Part shown: positions 12,491-20,191 of the stretch, piece by piece
Position numbering within the stretch: position 1 is the stretch's first letter
Layout: every line of letters begins with the position of its first letter
From: a virus
Length of the DNA: 24,162 nucleotides
Reading direction: 5' to 3' (one strand)
IMG/VR virus record: IMGVR_UViG_3300047317_000131
Coordinates: 1 to 24,162 of that record
Position numbers and translations under genes: made by a program
The notes under the pieces: generated by a model
What the model was told of the DNA's origin: nothing
Database searches by the model: none
The model's input: the letters and a program-made list of their open reading frames with translations, nothing else

Positions 12491-12909
12491 TGATCAGCCG
12501 CCGCCTTGTTCTCGCGATGATCGCGGTCGCCACCACCCCGCCGCTGATCGCGTGGGCGTTCAGGTCTGAACCACCGAAGCCACCGCGCCCGCAGCCGACG
12601 CTGTCCGACCGGCTGAACGAAGTCGATGCCGATCTCCCCGCCGCCAAGAAGGAAGATCGCCTGCCCGAAGCCCGCGCGGTCAGAACGATCCCGATCACCC
12701 AGCCAGAGCCAGCGGCAGCGATTGGCGCGGCAGCGTCCGAACGTCTCCGCGCTGTCGTCCTGACGCCACCGCCTGAAGCTGACGAGCCGCCGCAACGCCG
12801 CGCAAAACCGCATCGGCGTGCGGCGTTGCGGGGCGACGTCTGTTCGCGTCACAACATGCGGAAGGTGACGACGCGCGGCGGCAAATCGTGGCGCTGCCGT
12901 CGCCGCTGA
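12487..12909 (+). CDS. Membrane-anchored or exported Pro-rich protein
   Basis: The product is 140 aa from the ATG at 12487, which overlaps the previous stop as ATGA; the longer frame from 12415 lies in the neighbouring gene. The N-terminus MMISRRLVLAMIAVATTPPLIAWAF is a signal anchor or signal peptide. A Pro/Arg/Glu-rich stretch of about 80 residues follows. The C-terminus is a small basic module, GDVCSRHNMRKVTTRGGKSWRCRRR, with two Cys that could pair. I recall this D-x-C-x-R-H-x-M-R-K-V ending in short exported phage and host proteins of Rhizobiales. Likely periplasmic or inner-membrane facing, with unknown role. Confidence 0.72.
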   Translation: MMISRRLVLAMIAVATTPPLIAWAFRSEPPKPPRPQPTLSDRLNEVDADLPAAKKEDRLPEARAVRTIPITQPEPAAAIGAAASERLRAVVLTPPPEADEPPQRRAKPHRRAALRGDVCSRHNMRKVTTRGGKSWRCRRR

Positions 12910-12949
12910 CGGAGCAAGAAATGCCACATTCAGTTGTCAAATCAGGCAC

Positions 12950-13318
12950 ATGGCGAAACATACTACAGTCCTGATTTGCAGCGCCTGCGGCAGACCGTGG
13001 CGACGGGCACCTGACACAAGCCGCGCCCCGCCGCAGACCTGTACCCGCCGCGAGTGCCGCGCGAAGCATCGATCAGCGTCCATGCGACTTGTCTGGCGGC
13101 ACCGCAAACGCCGTCAGAGCCTCGCTGGTGAGACTTTGGCTTCCCCGGCTCCCGGTGCCCTGCCAGACCTCGATGCGCTCATGGCTGCGGCTGACGTGGC
13201 CGGGGATCGTGCCTTGAAAATGGCTCAGGCCATTGCGGAGCGCAGCGTCCATCCAATTGCGAGGTCGAGCAAGCCGGGGCGACCGGATATCCTGACCGGG
13301 AAAATCAGGATCGACTAA
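12950..13318 (+). CDS. Small zinc-finger-like protein
   Basis: The product is 122 aa. Residues 10-45 hold ICSACGRPW and TCTRRECRAKHRSASMRL, a C-x2-C plus C-x4-C pair that could bind one zinc, followed by a very basic WRHRKRRQ. This resembles small DNA- or RNA-binding ribbon proteins. The rest is Ala/Pro-rich and ends in a helical then Gly/Lys-rich tail. The ribosome site (CAGG) is weak. It is the last rightward gene; the stop at 13318 faces the leftward holin-like gene. No family is recognised. Confidence 0.65.
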   Translation: MAKHTTVLICSACGRPWRRAPDTSRAPPQTCTRRECRAKHRSASMRLVWRHRKRRQSLAGETLASPAPGALPDLDALMAAADVAGDRALKMAQAIAERSVHPIARSSKPGRPDILTGKIRID

Positions 13319-13384
13319 CATCCCTTGCAGATCGACGGTGGCGCTGGTGGGTACGGCGGCAGCGCCGGGACTTCTGCCCGTCGT
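13319..13384. other. Junction of convergent operons
   Basis: These 66 bases separate the end of the rightward early block from the end of the leftward late block. A 7-bp inverted repeat, ggcgctg (13340-13346) with cagcgcc (13360-13366), is present, and a 4-bp one, cggg with cccg, follows. There is no T-run on either strand, so a classical bidirectional terminator is not evident. Confidence 0.45.
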
Positions 13385-13555
13385 TCAGCGAAAGGGCACC
13401 AGCCCGAACAGCGACAGGATGCCGACGATCACCAGCACGGCGATGATGATCATCAAGCCCTTGCCCAGAAAGCCCTCTTCAGGGTTCACGCCCATCCAGA
13501 ACTTGATGAGCAACGCGATCAGGATCAGGACGGCGGCGGCGACGAGGAAATACAT
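13385..13555 (-). CDS. Two-TM holin-like small membrane protein
   Basis: The product is 56 aa, starting at ATG 13555 with AGGAG about 8 bases upstream. It has two hydrophobic segments, FLVAAAVLILIALLIKFW (3-20) and LMIIIAVLVIVGILSLFGLV (about 34-53), joined by a short GVNPEEGFLGKG turn, with a basic C-terminal residue. Two short TM segments, tiny size and position next to the endolysin suit a class II holin or pinholin-like protein that controls lysis timing. It is too short for usual ORF cut-offs. It is the last gene of the leftward late block. A different small membrane role cannot be excluded. Confidence 0.78.
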   Translation of the reverse strand: MYFLVAAAVLILIALLIKFWMGVNPEEGFLGKGLMIIIAVLVIVGILSLFGLVPFR

Positions 13556-13669
13556 GACTACTCTCCTGTGTGAAGGTGGTTGAGGCGCGTGCTGAACACC
13601 GCTTGGGTTCGCCCTATAACGAACCGCTGGGGGCCTCGCGAGCCGTACCAGACGCCTCTTGGGTATTCC
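13556..13669 (-). other. Gap between endolysin and holin-like genes, with hairpin
   Basis: These 114 bases follow the endolysin stop and lead to the holin-like gene. The stem ggttcg (13606-13611) with cgaacc (13620-13625) has an 8-base loop and no T-run. The gap may let the holin-like gene be expressed at a different level. No promoter is clear. Confidence 0.4.
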
Positions 13670-14737
13670 TTATCCCTTCGATTGGTGGATCAGATCACCG
13701 TTGACGTAGATTATCACCTCGCCAGCGACCTCGATGTTGATGGTCGGGACCGGCGTCAGTATCGGCGGCGGCAACTCCTCCGTGGGCGGATCGATCACCG
13801 CTCCATCCATCTCGCCGCCAAGCACGTCCGCGATGGCCTCGATGATCCCGGTGAACTGGTCCCCATAGATGTCGGCGTCCGCCTCGCTGTCAACGAAGCA
13901 CACCTCCAGCAAGATCGCAGGCATCTCCGTGTTGTTCAGGAAGTACAGGTCCGACCGCTTCTTTGCGCCGCGATTGATGAAGCCGACCGACGCGATGGCC
14001 GCGCTGACCTCTGACGCCAGCGCCTGTTGCGTGATGTACAGAACCTCCACGCCCATCGGTTTGCTGACCTGTTCGTAGGCATTGAAGTGGACGGAGATGT
14101 CCAGATCGCGCGTCTCGCAGTTATGCGCGTCGGTGATGGTCGCGAGATTGGTTGACTGATCCTTGCTGGTGTCGTCATGAAACGTCACCACGTCAAGGCC
14201 GCGCGCATGCAGAGCTTCCGCCAGCGCATCGACAACCTTTCTGGCCTCATCGACTTCATCAAGGATGCCGTGCGCGCCGCGCACATACTTGCCGTGGCCT
14301 GAACTGATGACGACTGACTGGTAGGGCATGGTCCTCTCCTGTTCGTTGAAGGCGACGATCACCTCGTCGTCGGTCTCAATTCCAAGTGCGCTCATCAGGC
14401 CGGGCGAGATGTCCGCGATCCGCCCGGTGTCGATGTGCGGTCCCCAATCTGCCGGATAGACGCCCTCGATCACGATGCCGGTGCGCGGCGCATGAACCGT
14501 CACCACCATGTCGAGCAAGTCCGCCTTGGACGTGGCGTCATAGTCCCAGCGCAGCGCGATATAGAATTGCTCTGGGTCGAGCCGCCGCGCCAAGCCGGTC
14601 GTCCCCGGTGGCTGGTCCAAGAGGAATAATTCGGGCTGCATATCCACATCGTAGATGAAGGCCAGCCCTTCATCCGGCGAGACGCCCGTGTCGGCGGGTC
14701 CACCGAACCAACTGACCTTGCCTCTGAGGATGGTCAT
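13670..14737 (-). CDS. Endolysin: RlpA-like barrel plus Amidase_3
   Basis: This 355-aa protein has two domains. Residues 1-130 (WFGGPADTGVSPDEGLAFIY ... GRIADISPGLMSALGIETDDEVIV) resemble the double-psi beta-barrel of RlpA-like proteins. Residues 140-306 are an Amidase_3 domain: SSGHG (His148), E161 or E164, ISVHFNA (His217) and LLEVCFVDS (Glu278), the usual zinc ligands and catalytic Glu of N-acetylmuramoyl-L-alanine amidases. A Pro-rich linker leads to a short beta tail (VAGEVIIYVNGDLI). It would cut the stem peptide from murein at lysis. No signal peptide is seen, so it needs the holin. It overlaps the i-spanin-like gene by ATGA. The amidase call is strong; the barrel call is moderate. Confidence 0.87.
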   Translation of the reverse strand: MTILRGKVSWFGGPADTGVSPDEGLAFIYDVDMQPELFLLDQPPGTTGLARRLDPEQFYIALRWDYDATSKADLLDMVVTVHAPRTGIVIEGVYPADWGPHIDTGRIADISPGLMSALGIETDDEVIVAFNEQERTMPYQSVVISSGHGKYVRGAHGILDEVDEARKVVDALAEALHARGLDVVTFHDDTSKDQSTNLATITDAHNCETRDLDISVHFNAYEQVSKPMGVEVLYITQQALASEVSAAIASVGFINRGAKKRSDLYFLNNTEMPAILLEVCFVDSEADADIYGDQFTGIIEAIADVLGGEMDGAVIDPPTEELPPPILTPVPTINIEVAGEVIIYVNGDLIHQSKG

Positions 14738-15039
14738 GGGTTCGTCTTCTGCGGTGAGATGTGAAGCTCGCGCGTCATGACGTCCACGATGCGCTTGATG
14801 CTTTCCTCGTTCTTGTCGATGTCCTGTTGCAGCTTGGCGATGGAGAGTTTCATTTCCTCCATCCTCAAGACTGTGTATTCAGCGCCGCGCGTCTCCATCG
14901 TGTGGACGCGGACTTCCAACTTCGTCATGTACGCGAGGAAGCTCGCGCCCGCCGCGCCGATGACGATCAGTTGCCCCAACAGAAATACGATCAGCGTCGT
15001 CTGGTGCTCGCTGAGCCAGCCCTTGACCTTGTCGTTCAC
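14734..15039 (-). CDS. i-spanin-like membrane coiled-coil protein
   Basis: The product is 101 aa from a GTG at 15039, with AGGTGG a few bases upstream. One TM segment (TTLIVFLLGQLIVIGAAGASFLAYM, about 14-38) is followed by a charged helix with heptads (KLEVRVHTMETRGAEYTVLRMEEMKLSIAKLQQDIDKNEESIKRIVDVM). A single N-terminal anchor with a periplasmic coiled coil is the topology of an Rz-like i-spanin, which spans the periplasm to disrupt the outer membrane at lysis. Its position directly upstream of the endolysin, overlapping by 4 bases, supports a lysis role. No separate o-spanin lipoprotein is visible. It could instead be a holin accessory protein. Confidence 0.6.
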   Translation of the reverse strand: MNDKVKGWLSEHQTTLIVFLLGQLIVIGAAGASFLAYMTKLEVRVHTMETRGAEYTVLRMEEMKLSIAKLQQDIDKNEESIKRIVDVMTRELHISPQKTNP

Positions 15040-15119
15040 GGTCCACCTTCACGGTTGACCCGCCTCGTATCGCCCGCGCCATTCGCCGCGCGGCTTCAAT
15101 CATAGCACGCCGCCGCTCT

Positions 15120-15389
15120 TCACACGCCGCGCATCTTGGCAACGAAGTCTCCCATCGTCAGCGGCGGCAGTCCTTCCAGCGCAAGGATGCGGTTCTCATG
15201 GTCGAACGCAATCGTTTGCTCCACTGATGGTGGCGGCGGTGGCGGCTCGACATAAGGATCGGCCACGCCACCGGCAGCAAGCCAGTTGTCGTACTCGACG
15301 CGGTCGCGGTTGGCTGGATCGTTTGGTATCCACGCCTGATCGGCGGTGCGGATGACCATGTCGCTTTTGGTCAGTTGATAATCAGCCAT
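15120..15389 (-). CDS. Small tail-fibre-associated protein
   Basis: The product is 89 aa from the ATG at 15389, which overlaps the fibre gene's stop as TGATG, with GAGG 6 bases before. It begins MADYQLTKSDMVIRTADQAWIPNDPANRDRVEYDNWLAAGGVADPYVEPPPPPP and ends in a helix. I know similar proteins, with IPxDPxNxDxxxYxxWxAxG and a Pro run, beside phage tail fibres, where they may be accessory or assembly factors. The Pro-rich linker separates two short modules. The following 80 bases (15040-15119) hold only the next gene's ribosome site. Confidence 0.72.
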   Translation of the reverse strand: MADYQLTKSDMVIRTADQAWIPNDPANRDRVEYDNWLAAGGVADPYVEPPPPPPSVEQTIAFDHENRILALEGLPPLTMGDFVAKMRGV

Positions 15390-17269
15390 CACATCCTCGC
15401 GTTCGCTGTGTAGTGGAAGCCCATCTCAGGCGTGGCCGGTGCGGCTGTCGAGCCGATGACCACCATGTTCGTCCCGGCTCCCTGAACGTAGGCCGTCTGC
15501 CCTGATCCGCCCTTGAATACCACACCGGGATTGCCGACGTTGTCGTAGACCGTCACCGTCGGCGCGGCGCGCTTCGCAACCTTGAAGTAGGTCGGCACAA
15601 GGAACGCGCCGACGCCGCCCACCGGAACGGTGGTGTCAACCCAGCCGTTAAGACCGCCAGCGTTCGTTGCCGTCCCCGCCCAAACATTATAGTCGTAGCT
15701 CTTTTCCCAATAGCGCTGGCACTTCAACAATTCGCTGGCGAAGTCCTCCACGGCATAGACTGACGGTGCAATCGTTCCTTCGTACAGACCGACATCCATC
15801 AGCGAGAAAATATTGTTGACCGCGCTGAACAGGTTGGCTTGATTGACGGTGCCAAACTGTCCCGCTGAAGCCGTCCAGACGTTTGGAGCTTGCCGATTGT
15901 TCGAACCAACCGCCAGCGTCCAGATGATCCGAAGGTGGTCCCACGTCCCCATCTGATCCAACGGCACGGTGATCATCTTGACGGTGTCGATACCGGCTTC
16001 CTGCGCGGTGATGACGTACTCCGCAACATAGGTGCGGTTGATCGCCATGTTTCGGAAGCAGACGCACCACGTTCCTGCCGGTGCGTTGACGGCAAATCTC
16101 AGCGTCACCGTCTTGGCCTGCGCCGTCCCCATCCTCAGATCAGGCAGTCTTATATTTTCGATGACCGTTCCAATCTGTCCGAAGTCGTCCGCGCCAAGGG
16201 TCGTCTTTGCGGCTTGGCAGACGACGCGGATACGATGCGATGACCCTCCCGGCGAGAGGACGCCGACGTACTGAGCCGCTCCAAGAATGCCGGGGGATGC
16301 GGCTTGATAGAGATAGAACTGATCGACCGGATAAAAGAGCGCTGCGCCCGATGACCCAAAGTTGGGCCACTCCTGATTGACTTGCATCGCGCCGTTGAGA
16401 ACGTAGTTTTTCTGCGGCACGCCGATGTTGCTGCGCGCCTGAGCCTGCTGCGAAGCGGTCAAGCCCTGCGGCAGATCATAGCGCACCGCGCCTTGTGCGA
16501 TGGTCGCTGCGGTCAGCGCCGTCATTCCGTATTCGGTGATCATGACGAAGCCGGGAGAACCTGCGCCGCCTTGAACCGCCGCACTATTCTGCATCGTGCA
16601 ACCGCCAGAGCCTCCAGCGGCGTAGCCACTGGCTGCTTGTCCTGCCGTGTTCGGAACGCCGCCGCCGCCGCCGCCATACGGACTGCTCGCCCCGTTGCCG
16701 GAAAGGCCATAGCTGTTTGGCACAGGGTTTTGAATGATGCTGATACCGCTGGTCGCCCCCCTGAAGTTGATGTCGCCACCGACGCCCGTGCCGCCAAGCG
16801 CTGCAACGCCAGTGCCAAAGGGGACAGCCGTACTGCCGACACCGCCATCACCACCCGTCGCGGAGAAGATTGCGCCGAATGAAGTTGTCCCGCCCTTGCC
16901 GCCGACGTTCGCCCCCGCTGCTGCCGGGACACCACCGGCACCGATGGTGATCGGCTGCGACAGTCCAATCTGCGCTGCGGTCAGCATCTTGCGCGCAGAG
17001 CCACCGGCACCGCCGCCATTCCCGGCGGCGCAAGTGCCCGCGCCGCCAGCCGCAGCGCTACCGCCCGCACCGCCGCCGCCAGCCAATTCGATCACGCACG
17101 ATGTCATGCTTGGCGACGGCACATACTGCCCGCTCGACGTGAACACCATGATGGCGATCACGCCGCTCTGGTTTGGCGTCGAGAATGTCTGCGCCCACTT
17201 CTCGCCGTCCCAAGTGTAGCCGTTGGCGGCTTGGCCTATCGTGGGTGAGCTTGGAAAATCGAACGCCAT
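15389..17269 (-). CDS. Tail fibre protein with Gly-rich shaft and receptor-type C-terminus
   Basis: This 626-aa fibre has a short N-terminal attachment part (FPSSPTIGQAANGYTWDGEKW), then from about residue 62 to 250 a Gly/Ala-rich shaft, and a helical hinge LTASQQAQARSNIGV (near 278). A beta-rich C-terminal domain runs to the end and includes CQRYWEKSY near residue 517, a motif I know from fibre receptor-binding domains. The last 120 residues are paralogous to those of the next fibre (CQRY..KSY, VVFKGG/MVYRGA, FHYxADAR ending). A run of six GCC triplets (16658-16675) encodes six Gly. It starts by TGATG overlap with the collagen-repeat fibre, so the pair is co-translated. Confidence 0.83.
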   Translation of the reverse strand: MAFDFPSSPTIGQAANGYTWDGEKWAQTFSTPNQSGVIAIMVFTSSGQYVPSPSMTSCVIELAGGGGAGGSAAAGGAGTCAAGNGGGAGGSARKMLTAAQIGLSQPITIGAGGVPAAAGANVGGKGGTTSFGAIFSATGGDGGVGSTAVPFGTGVAALGGTGVGGDINFRGATSGISIIQNPVPNSYGLSGNGASSPYGGGGGGVPNTAGQAASGYAAGGSGGCTMQNSAAVQGGAGSPGFVMITEYGMTALTAATIAQGAVRYDLPQGLTASQQAQARSNIGVPQKNYVLNGAMQVNQEWPNFGSSGAALFYPVDQFYLYQAASPGILGAAQYVGVLSPGGSSHRIRVVCQAAKTTLGADDFGQIGTVIENIRLPDLRMGTAQAKTVTLRFAVNAPAGTWCVCFRNMAINRTYVAEYVITAQEAGIDTVKMITVPLDQMGTWDHLRIIWTLAVGSNNRQAPNVWTASAGQFGTVNQANLFSAVNNIFSLMDVGLYEGTIAPSVYAVEDFASELLKCQRYWEKSYDYNVWAGTATNAGGLNGWVDTTVPVGGVGAFLVPTYFKVAKRAAPTVTVYDNVGNPGVVFKGGSGQTAYVQGAGTNMVVIGSTAAPATPEMGFHYTANARM

Positions 17270-19269
17270 CAGAGCCTCGCATCCGCTTTATAGTGAAACA
17301 CAAGCTCCTGTGCCGACGCACCTACTTGGCACCCAATCGCTGCACCATTGGTCCCGACGTTGCCGGTGTATTGCGCGATGCCGTTCGCGCCTCTGTAGAC
17401 CATTCCAGCCGCGCCCAAGATGTCATAGCAAGTGATGGATGGAGCGCCTCTCATCGGCGGATTGAAAGGGACGTAGGTGACGAATGACCCTGTCCCAACA
17501 AACGGTACGACAATGTCGATGGCCCCGTATCCGCCGCCGCTTGTTGCGAACGGCGTCCCCGGCGGAAGTCCCGGCATATATGATTTGCGATAGTAGCGCT
17601 GGCACGTCACCAACTCCTGATCGCTTGGTCTCATGATGAAGGGCGCACGCGAAGCCGGTGGCGCTTCGGTGCCGGGGACAACGAAGAAGCCAGAGAAGCG
17701 ACAGACGTTGGCTGTTGACGCCATGTAGTTCGGCTGACCCGGCGCACCAAGGTAAACCGTGCTGTACCAAGTGTTTGCCGCAGGCGCGATGTAGCTTGCC
17801 CCCGCCGCCATCACGAAGCTGGCGCGAAGGCCGCGACCGTTTGAAAAGTCCCACGTCCCGTCAGTGCAGCCGGGGACGGTGATCGTTTTATATTCCCATG
17901 CGTTCGCTACGTTCTGCGTGTAGGGAATGACGATGGACCGGCTGTCGTCGCCGTTGCCAAGACCAAGAGTGTAGATGCCGGGAGTGTTGTGGCATGTCCA
18001 GAAGCAGACCTTAATCGGCTGCGCGTTCGGCGTTCCCCACGCCAGACGCGATATGCGATAGCCTTCAATCATCTGGTAGGCGTTGACGACATCGGTTGCG
18101 CCAAGTGACGCCGCCGCAACCGTTGGAATGATAAAAAACCCGTAAGTGTAGCCGGGATTGTTTGTCTTGAAGATTGCGGAAGTCGTGGTGCCTGACGTGA
18201 CGTTGACCACGGTCCAGTTGTCGCAAACGAATTTATATTGGTTCGACGTGTTGACCACGTTGGTCTCGATAACTTCCTGACTGATTTCAAAATTCCCGTT
18301 CACTTGCAGACCGCTGTAGGCGAGCGCGTCGATGGGCGCAGCGAAAATATTCTGTCGCGCCTGCGCTTGCTGCGGAGCCGTCAGCGACTGCGGCGTGGAG
18401 AGGATTGCGCCGACTGACGGTGCGGGCGGAACGACAACCCACGCAACGCTGTCGATGTCGCGATAGCGGATGTAGACCATGCCGGTGTTGCTCTGAAACC
18501 AGAGCGCGTTGTCGGGTGCGCCGACTGGTGGCGTGTCGGAAACCAACACCGACGCGCCCGCCTCAACCCAGCCAGCCAGTTTTCTGCCGTAGGTTTTTCC
18601 ATCGAGCGGCGCTTCCGGCACCGGACCTGTCGGACCAACCGGACCCGGAATGCCTTGATCGCCCTGCGGTCCAATCAGCGACGTGCCGGGAGGCCATGCC
18701 GACACGCCCTTCGGTCCGTACATGAAGTTCGTCGTCACGTTGATGTAGAAGTTTCCTTCGACACCAATATTCGCAGCCGGATCAGTCGGGCCATAAAGAA
18801 CCGTGTTACCCGCCGCGCCCGTGTTGCCGATGTCGCCCTTGTCGCCCTTTGGACCCACCGGACCTTGCGGACCCGGCACCGTCGAGACAGGACCGATTGG
18901 TCCTTGCGTGCCTTGGATGCCCTGCGGGCCTTGAATGCCTTGCGGACCTATGAGCGAGATGCCTGCGGGCCACACGCCAGCCGCCTTCGGTCCATAGATG
19001 AAATGATTGGTCGTGTTGATATAGCTGTCGCCGTCGCGACCGACGACAGTGTTCGGTGGCGTCGTCCCATAAATGATGGTGTTGCCGGGCGGTCCCGGCT
19101 CGCTCGATGCCGGTCCCTCTGGTCCAGTTGGACCGGGAGGACCGGGCGGACCGGGTGACAAGACCTGAATGACTTCAGTCTCGCTGTCTGCCGTGACGAT
19201 GACGGCAGGATCACCCGGCTCGATGTCGAGTTCAGTGGTTGGAGAAAATTCAACCTTGTTGTCGGTCAT
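17269..19269 (-). CDS. Tail fibre with collagen-like repeats
   Basis: This 666-aa fibre has a short N-terminus, then three Gly-x-y blocks at residues ~38-63, ~108-155 and ~200-218. Between them lie two copies of a ~46-aa module (NTIIYG..YGPK..WPAGISLIG and NTVLYG..YGPK..WPPGTSLIG). Collagen-like blocks form trimeric stalks in phage fibres. A helical LTAPQQAQARQNI hinge follows near 300, then a large beta-rich C-terminus with CQRYYRKSY near residue 555. It is a paralogue of the fibre downstream, probably from duplication, and may give the phage two receptor specificities. The Gly codons make the repeats look repetitive in DNA; this is coding, not an RNA or CRISPR repeat. Confidence 0.85.
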   Translation of the reverse strand: MTDNKVEFSPTTELDIEPGDPAVIVTADSETEVIQVLSPGPPGPPGPTGPEGPASSEPGPPGNTIIYGTTPPNTVVGRDGDSYINTTNHFIYGPKAAGVWPAGISLIGPQGIQGPQGIQGTQGPIGPVSTVPGPQGPVGPKGDKGDIGNTGAAGNTVLYGPTDPAANIGVEGNFYINVTTNFMYGPKGVSAWPPGTSLIGPQGDQGIPGPVGPTGPVPEAPLDGKTYGRKLAGWVEAGASVLVSDTPPVGAPDNALWFQSNTGMVYIRYRDIDSVAWVVVPPAPSVGAILSTPQSLTAPQQAQARQNIFAAPIDALAYSGLQVNGNFEISQEVIETNVVNTSNQYKFVCDNWTVVNVTSGTTTSAIFKTNNPGYTYGFFIIPTVAAASLGATDVVNAYQMIEGYRISRLAWGTPNAQPIKVCFWTCHNTPGIYTLGLGNGDDSRSIVIPYTQNVANAWEYKTITVPGCTDGTWDFSNGRGLRASFVMAAGASYIAPAANTWYSTVYLGAPGQPNYMASTANVCRFSGFFVVPGTEAPPASRAPFIMRPSDQELVTCQRYYRKSYMPGLPPGTPFATSGGGYGAIDIVVPFVGTGSFVTYVPFNPPMRGAPSITCYDILGAAGMVYRGANGIAQYTGNVGTNGAAIGCQVGASAQELVFHYKADARL
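18616..19158 (-). repeat. Collagen-like repeat region with a duplicated 46-aa module
   Basis: The three Gly-x-y blocks (19158-19081, 18948-18805 and 18672-18616) alternate with two copies of a similar module of about 46 residues. Unit length is about 92 residues, so the region arose from at least one tandem duplication. Such repeats are prone to change length by recombination. Confidence 0.75.
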
Positions 19270-19610
19270 CGCGTCGGTCCCGCGTTGTTCGTTAGAAGTC
19301 CGGTCCAGACGCGAACCTTGTAGGTGTTGCGCGTGAAGATGTTGGAGTGATCGAAATCGCCAAGCCCCAGCCGCTCAAGCGCCTCCTGCCTTATCATCAC
19401 AGTGAACGTTCCGGCCAGCGGGTCGGTGATAATGATCTCCCCGGTGTCGGTCCCCAGCCGCATCACCGCCGCCTTGTCGGATGCATGACGCCGCAGCATC
19501 ATTTCCATTTCGCCGCCGGTCAGGTCGAGCGGTGAACCGTCCACGGTCTGCCAGATGAACCGGCGATAGAAGTCCGCGTCGTTCGCAACGGTGATGTTGA
19601 CGATGGTCAT
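19266..19610 (-). CDS. Tail-associated beta-rich protein
   Basis: The product is 114 aa with a pattern I know from phage tail operons: DADFYRRFIWQTVDGSPLDLTGGEMEMMLRRHASDKAAVMRLGTDTGEIIITDPLAGTFTVMI. It forms alternating strands around DLTG and resembles small Ig-like or baseplate-accessory domains (as in BppU N-terminal parts). The ATG has AAGGA upstream. It overlaps the collagen-repeat fibre's start as ATGA. Its place beside the fibres suggests it joins fibre to baseplate; that is inference. Confidence 0.72.
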   Translation of the reverse strand: MTIVNITVANDADFYRRFIWQTVDGSPLDLTGGEMEMMLRRHASDKAAVMRLGTDTGEIIITDPLAGTFTVMIRQEALERLGLGDFDHSNIFTRNTYKVRVWTGLLTNNAGPTR

Positions 19611-19621
19611 TGCGGCGGTCC

Positions 19622-20173
19622 TTACGGGTAGACGTTTGACACCCCGGCGAAAGCCGTGTCGATTTCATCCAGTTCAGTGACGGTGCCTGCGATGATCCCC
19701 GCCAGCGTCTCGCTCTCTTTTGTGAAGCACGCCTCGATGAAGGTAGCCATCGCGACCACCGCCGTGTCGAGTTGCGCCTCGCTGAGCGTGACGAAGTTTC
19801 CATCCGTCAGCTTGAACTGGATGGTGGACCCCGGCGCAGCCTTCACTTTTTCTCTGGCGTTGATCAGCACGTTGCGCGAGGTCGTGTCGCTGTGGAATGC
19901 AGCGGGGCTGATGCTCGACACGATCATGCCGCCACCGGCTTTGGTCCAGCGGCTGGAAGCATTGTAGGACCGCAATGATCCGCGCGGATACTGATAGGCA
20001 AAAACCTCGTAGAGTTCTTCCATCGTGCCGATGGGGGATGCCCTGTTTAGCTCTGCCCACGCCGCATATTCCGGGTCAGCCACCGGCACCGATGTGTGCC
20101 GCCTGCTCGACCAGACGTTTGCTTCGTCGCCGCCAACCTTCCAGTACCAGTCGAAAACGAGATAGCTCGCCAT
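19622..20173 (-). CDS. Fibre accessory protein with DUF4376-like C-terminus
   Basis: The product is 183 aa. The C-terminal ~90 residues (NVLINAREKVKAAPGSTIQFKLTDGNFVTLSEAQLDTAVVAMATFIEACFTKESETLAGIIAGTVTELDEIDTAF) follow the DUF4376 pattern, R/A-rich helix, PG-x-T-x-x-x-K, LS-x-x-Q-L, and a helix of Phe and Glu. This domain is common in proteins encoded beside phage tail fibres. The N-terminus (LVFDWYWKVGGDEANVWSSRR) is beta-rich. It has no signal peptide. Its place between a beta-helix fibre and the collagen fibre suits an assembly or adaptor role. Confidence 0.72.
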   Translation of the reverse strand: MASYLVFDWYWKVGGDEANVWSSRRHTSVPVADPEYAAWAELNRASPIGTMEELYEVFAYQYPRGSLRSYNASSRWTKAGGGMIVSSISPAAFHSDTTSRNVLINAREKVKAAPGSTIQFKLTDGNFVTLSEAQLDTAVVAMATFIEACFTKESETLAGIIAGTVTELDEIDTAFAGVSNVYP

Positions 20174-20191
20174 GATGTGTTTATTCCTTCC

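Noticed and set aside
12921-12974. 17-codon leader-like frame with a good GGAG site, overlapping the zinc-finger-like gene start
   Set aside because: The site is well placed, but the peptide is tiny, has no run of a control amino acid and there is no terminator-antiterminator pair. It may only help ribosomes reach the 12950 start.
13338-13583. Rightward 81-aa frame at the operon junction
   Set aside because: It is antisense to the holin-like gene, which has a strong ribosome site and two clear TM segments.
16658-16675. Six tandem GCC triplets as a possible phase-variation tract
   Set aside because: Changes by whole triplets keep the frame and only alter a Gly run, so an on/off switch is unlikely.
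18616-19158. Repetitive DNA resembling a repeat array or CRISPR
   Set aside because: The period is set by Gly-x-y codons in a fibre gene, and there are no constant repeats with unique spacers. No CRISPR array is present in the window.
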